Origin: Candidatus Poribacteria bacterium
GTDB lineage: Bacteria > Poribacteria > WGA-4E > PCPOR2b
Direction: 5' to 3'
NCBI GenBank assembly: GCA_022822785.1
Contig: JAJEAL010000103.1
Location: 1 to 64,000 of the forward strand
DNA length: 64,000 bases
Numbering within the stretch: position 1 is the stretch's first letter; each line of letters starts with the position of its first letter. Positions 59,986 through 64,000 of the stretch are shown here, piece by piece. The notes beneath the pieces were generated by a model, which was not told where the DNA came from, did not search any database, and saw only the letters and a list, made by a program, of their open reading frames with translations. The position numbers and the translations under genes were made by a program.

Positions 59986-60924
59986 TTATGGTGTCCATGT
60001 TTTAGCAAGTTCTGCGTATGCACGGGCTTGGTCTGGGATGTTCACCCCGACCTCTTTCGACCAAGCGTCGAGCAGTCGCAGATAAATGGGGCCGGGCTTG
60101 CCGTCGCCGATGGGCTGGAAGTTGAAACGGGTGACCGGCATCATACAGATGGTGGTACTGGTCCACCAGGCTTCATCCGCCTCCCGCACGTCGTACGGTT
60201 CGATGTCGGCTTCGTGAACGGGGATACTGAGTGACGAAGCAAGTTCGATGCAGGCGTGGCGAGATACCCCACGCAGAATATCGTTAGGTTTTGAGGTGAA
60301 AATTTCACCCTCCCGCGCTATAAAGAAGTTGTTACCCGTTCCTTCAGTAATAAAGCCGTGTTCGTCGGTCAGCAGCGCCATCGCGCCTTCCTCTAGTCGA
60401 CTCGCGTGGAGTTCTGCGATCTTGTAGAAGATACGGCTTCGGTTTTTCGCTTTGGGGTCGATGTAGCGAGAGGGCACCGATTGCTGCGGTGTGATGACAA
60501 AGTGCGATCCGGTTTCATATTTGTCAGCTTGATTGCCGATGTGACGGACGAGTGGGATAACGTTAATGGATACGATAGGGGAGGCACCTTCTTTGATGAG
60601 GGTATCGTAAAGTGGCAGACCGCCACGGGTCACGTCGTGCATAATCTGGAAGTCTAGGCCGTCGAGAGCCGGTAAGTTCCTGTCGATGGTTTCATAGGTA
60701 GCAGCTTCCATTTCGTCTATGGTGAGGCCACAATCAATTTCGGCATAGCGTATCGATCCATAGAGTCGATCTAGGTGTTCGCGCAGGCGGTAGGGTTTCT
60801 GGTTAAAAGATCGGGTCACCTCAAAAACCATATCGCCGAACATCAGTGCGGAGTCGAAGATAGAGATACGTGCTTCACGTTCGGGGATAAACTTCCCGTT
60901 GAAGTAGACTAGACGTTGAGGCAT
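59986..60924 (-). CDS. class IV aminotransferase (BCAT / D-amino-acid transaminase / ADC lyase family)
   Basis: FNGKFIPEREARISIFDSALMFGDMVFEVTRSFN, LLTDEHGFITEGTGNNFFIAREGEIFTSKPNDILRGVSRHACIELA. Confidence 0.9.
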   Translation of the reverse strand: MPQRLVYFNGKFIPEREARISIFDSALMFGDMVFEVTRSFNQKPYRLREHLDRLYGSIRYAEIDCGLTIDEMEAATYETIDRNLPALDGLDFQIMHDVTRGGLPLYDTLIKEGASPIVSINVIPLVRHIGNQADKYETGSHFVITPQQSVPSRYIDPKAKNRSRIFYKIAELHASRLEEGAMALLTDEHGFITEGTGNNFFIAREGEIFTSKPNDILRGVSRHACIELASSLSIPVHEADIEPYDVREADEAWWTSTTICMMPVTRFNFQPIGDGKPGPIYLRLLDAWSKEVGVNIPDQARAYAELAKTWTP

Positions 60925-61201
60925 GATACGCTCCTTTACTCGATTTGTATCTGCCGTAAACGGTTTGTCAATCTCTACGATTGGCTTACAGCTTTCAGCA
61001 GAGCGACTTTTTAAGGGCAGATAGTTGCATCAGAGTAGGCAACATTATAGCACGATGCTGCTGACAAATCCATAGATAAGCACATAGTCTTTAGGGCTGT
61101 TCAGTTTTAGGGTTTTTAACCATTTTGTTTGAAAAGTCGGCGTCGGGAAGTCGTTTCGAGAGGGAAGTGTCGGGATTGGGAAATCCCTCCTGCAGAAAAA
61201 C

Positions 61202-61309
61202 TATGGTAGATTTTAGAATTACTTGGCCACTCTGTACCGGCGCAGTTGGAAGCAGCGCCTACCAATCATGGAAGGCGAAAGTGTCTCTTTATTTTTAGAA
61301 TTCACTATA
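61202..61309. mobile_element. MITE-like element with TAT(A/G)GT termini and GGCGC hairpin core (copy C)
   Basis: TATGGTAGATTTTAGAATTAC ... core 61239-61259 ... TTATTTTTAGAATTCACTATA. Confidence 0.65.
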
Positions 61310-61327
61310 AATGCCCCTAACATAGTC

Positions 61328-62227
61328 TTAGTCCATGAGGTCTGCCGCAAATGCCTCCCAAAGTTCCTCCACAAGATTCGTCTGAATTGAACCGGGCATT
61401 TTGGCGATATGGTGCCGGATGCGAATTGAAAAGGATTCGCTACGCTTGAAAATATTTGTTCCCGGATAGGCAATATAATCCATCGCGATGCCTCCCATCC
61501 CGGAGGCGAGTCCAGCTGTTGCAGCAGGTTCGGTAAACACAATGTGTCGCCAACCTTTCGGGCTGGGCTGACCGACTAACACCGGTTGATGCCAGGTATC
61601 AGCGACTTTGCCGCCGCCCCTGAGCGCGTGTGGAATCAAACCGAGACGCTCGAAGGAGGAATCGGGAGCAACGATGTAGGCGTCCAGATGTTTTCCGCCG
61701 AGGCTTTCAAAGCTTTTGAACTGTTTATCGGTTGACCAATAGAATTGGCTTTTTGCTCTGTTGGTTTCGGTATAGCAGGCAAAAAATTGGGCATACTCGA
61801 CTAGATTAACGGGACCACGATTCTCGATCGTTTGCCGACAGTCGTATGTGAGAACATCACCACGGTCTTGGGGTCGGAAGAACCACTCTTGGTGGGTCTG
61901 GATATTGTCACATGTATATTGACTTGTGACAGAGATTTCTGTCTTTTGCTCTTTGTAACCGGAATCCGCTGGCACTAGCCGGGGCCACTTCTCATCACCG
62001 CGACCGTGGTCTTTCCACCACTGCCACTCCCGACAGTCCCATGATCCGTCCTCATAAACCAACTGAAATCCTTCGTCTGCGACGAGAAAGCTAGCGATAC
62101 CCGTGTGGGTATGTCCGGCTGTTCGAACCCGTATAGATGCTAGCTCCCGCCCATCCCGATGACGCAGCGCGACGTCAGCGAATGAAATTCCTTCGGTATC
62201 CTGATATATGCCCCGACCTGATTCCAT
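61328..62227 (-). CDS. hypothetical protein
   Basis: 299-aa ORF with good coding character; no family recognised. Confidence 0.6.
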   Translation of the reverse strand: MESGRGIYQDTEGISFADVALRHRDGRELASIRVRTAGHTHTGIASFLVADEGFQLVYEDGSWDCREWQWWKDHGRGDEKWPRLVPADSGYKEQKTEISVTSQYTCDNIQTHQEWFFRPQDRGDVLTYDCRQTIENRGPVNLVEYAQFFACYTETNRAKSQFYWSTDKQFKSFESLGGKHLDAYIVAPDSSFERLGLIPHALRGGGKVADTWHQPVLVGQPSPKGWRHIVFTEPAATAGLASGMGGIAMDYIAYPGTNIFKRSESFSIRIRHHIAKMPGSIQTNLVEELWEAFAADLMD

Positions 62228-62327
62228 CGGTATCCCTTTCCGTGAAATTTGCTTCTATTGTAACGGTGAATTCAACGGTTCTAAAACATTGCGAAACTCC
62301 GCTAATTGATTATATTCATGACTGCTA

Positions 62328-63392
62328 TCAAGCATGTTTTTCTCGGAGTATTTCTGCTGCCTGACACATCGCTTTGAGCTTCAGGTACGCTTCATCCAGA
62401 TCCATGGGGTTCTGGACCGATGGTGAAAAGCCGCAATCCGGATGCAGCGTAATGCGTTCTTTGTCCACGTAACGCATGGCTGCCTCCACACGAGCTATCA
62501 CATCTTCTGGCGTTTCCACCTGTCGATCACAATGGTCAATACACCCAAGCCCTAGTCGCACCTTTTCAGGGAATAGGGCGAGCGATGCCAACCCACCGGC
62601 AACCGGAGTAGCGTATTCCATCGAGATTGTGCCGACCCGAACCTTTGCCAGCGCGGGCATGATTAGGTCGTAGGGACCCTCTGTGCCGTGTTCACGGTCG
62701 AAGTGTGCGTGGCACAGATGCATCCCGGTATTAACACCTTCAATCCCGTCCAGCGTCTGGTTAATCAGATCTACGCACTGGTCCATCTCATACTGGACAT
62801 CGGTGACCCCCTCCCGCTCTCGAAAGTCGGGATCAACCATAGTACTCAGCCACGGCTCGTCGAGTTGCACTGTGTCCGCTCCCGCTTCAATGAGGAGCTG
62901 AATTTCTTGACGCAGGATTGGCACACAGTCTGCCATCAACTGCTGGCGGGTGGGATAGGCGGGTTTTGAGTGTTCGGGATGCCACATCCGCCGACCAATA
63001 ATGTAAGGGGCGGGTAACGTCGCTTTAATGCGCTGCCGGGTACGTCCTCGGATGTAACGGATTTCGTCAACGACCAACGGTTGATAATGTTCGATCGGTT
63101 CCACCACCGCCGGATAAGGCAATCCACCACTGGGATTGAGATCTGCTCGAAAACCCCGCACCCGGTCAGCGAAAACTTTGACGTAACTTTCCCGGCGCCA
63201 TTCTCCATCGGTGACCTCATCCAATCCCGCTCGTTCTTGTAGACGCAGTGCCGATTCAATCGCTGGGTCGAGTAAGTGATCTGTTTCCTCTTCGGATAGC
63301 TTCCCCTCCTTTCGATCAAGGATCAGCTCTCGCACCCACGCCGGTCGAGGCAGGCTACCGATGACGGTTGTGGGAAATAGTGTGTTTGACAT
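62328..63392 (-). CDS. cobalamin-independent methionine synthase (MetE C-terminal-like) family protein
   Basis: FPTTVIGSLPRPAWVRELI, DEVTDGEWRRESYVKVF, ADTVQLDEPWLSTM, LGLGCIDHCDRQVETPEDVIARVEAAMRYVDKERITLHPDCGFSPS. Confidence 0.9.
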   Translation of the reverse strand: MSNTLFPTTVIGSLPRPAWVRELILDRKEGKLSEEETDHLLDPAIESALRLQERAGLDEVTDGEWRRESYVKVFADRVRGFRADLNPSGGLPYPAVVEPIEHYQPLVVDEIRYIRGRTRQRIKATLPAPYIIGRRMWHPEHSKPAYPTRQQLMADCVPILRQEIQLLIEAGADTVQLDEPWLSTMVDPDFREREGVTDVQYEMDQCVDLINQTLDGIEGVNTGMHLCHAHFDREHGTEGPYDLIMPALAKVRVGTISMEYATPVAGGLASLALFPEKVRLGLGCIDHCDRQVETPEDVIARVEAAMRYVDKERITLHPDCGFSPSVQNPMDLDEAYLKLKAMCQAAEILREKHA

Positions 63393-63529
63393 GACTGTTT
63401 TCCTCTCTCGGAAATATCGTTCTTCAGTACGCGTTCCCAATTATCCCCTTTTATAAGTGTAAGAAACATTATAGCATGATTCTATCAAAAGATGCTATTA
63501 CGATTCTCTGAAGAATAGATAGTAGCCAA

Positions 63530-63559
63530 TTGACACTATTTTGGAAAGGATGCTATAAT
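63530..63559 (+). promoter_or_regulatory. consensus sigma70-type promoter
   Basis: TTGACA - 18 bp - TATAAT. Confidence 0.6.
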
Positions 63560-63620
63560 TTTGACTACAGTTTGTGCAATTTACGGCTAAATTACCCGCC
63601 TGCAAACCAAATTGCGTTTT

Positions 63621-64000
63621 GTGCAATGGGCTCATGAATCGAAAGGACACACATTGCAAGGACAAAGCCAAGGGAACAGAGACTTACCACGCATTCGCGT
63701 CCGCTCCGGTTTCTCGGAAACGGGGGCGCAAAAGCATGAAATTAGGCACCTCCCAACATTCAATACGCGCCACAATCTTCGTCGAACCACGCATCGACAG
63801 CAGCACACACGAGCATTGGCTATCACAATCATTTTGCATCTGATTGTGGCGTTTTTTGTGATACAGTCGGTTCGAGAGCATATCGTGGAAGAAGATGTTA
63901 TCTACATTGAGTGGGTCGAATTGCCGCCACCATCTCGTACATTGATAAAGCCGCGCCAGATGCAGCCGGTCAAAGCTCGGACCGATACAGAAGCGGTGCC
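63621..64000 (+). CDS. partial TonB-like protein (N-terminus; runs off the right edge; start uncertain)
   Basis: Open frame after TAA near 63586: ...RALAITIILHLIVAFFVIQSVREHIVEEDVIYIEWVELPPPSRTLIKPRQMQPVKARTDTEAV, one TM helix then Pro/Lys-rich region; downstream of the TTGACA/TATAAT promoter; absent from the ORF track. Confidence 0.45.
   Translation, partial: MQWAHESKGHTLQGQSQGNRDLPRIRVRSGFSETGAQKHEIRHLPTFNTRHNLRRTTHRQQHTRALAITIILHLIVAFFVIQSVREHIVEEDVIYIEWVELPPPSRTLIKPRQMQPVKARTDTEAV

Overview
This 64 kb window reads as an environmental bacterial chromosome. Its style (cohesin/dockerin plus 'YPNPFNPETWIPY...GVYFYTL' C-termini, DUF3352, many PhyH/enolase/ThuA/TIM-barrel genes, dense palindromic repeats) suggests Candidatus Poribacteria, but that is an inference. 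The left half is ordered metabolic operons: heterotetrameric sarcosine oxidase, an enolase-superfamily sugar-acid cluster, tRNA-Pro(GGG), hom-thrC-lysC, and DUF177-rpmF-fabHDG-acpP-fabF. The right half is accessory and repeat-rich. The most notable signal is at 32498-32881 (-): a lipoprotein HMA/MerP-like ORF with an in-frame TGA exactly at the first Cys of the GMTCxxC metal motif (GMT-U-GGC). The frame stays open to a full HMA domain. A perfect hairpin with a GGUC-containing apical loop lies 16 nt after the TGA and fits a bacterial SECIS, so this is a candidate selenoprotein truncated by the supplied ORF track. Other signals are an Nmad3-like (DNA-modification-associated) protein, a triple-HTH protein with upstream palindromic and tandem operator-like repeats, several hairpin/MITE-like repeat families with compensatory stem changes, two in-frame copies of one repeat core inside a protein-coding gene, and repeat-flanked local duplications.
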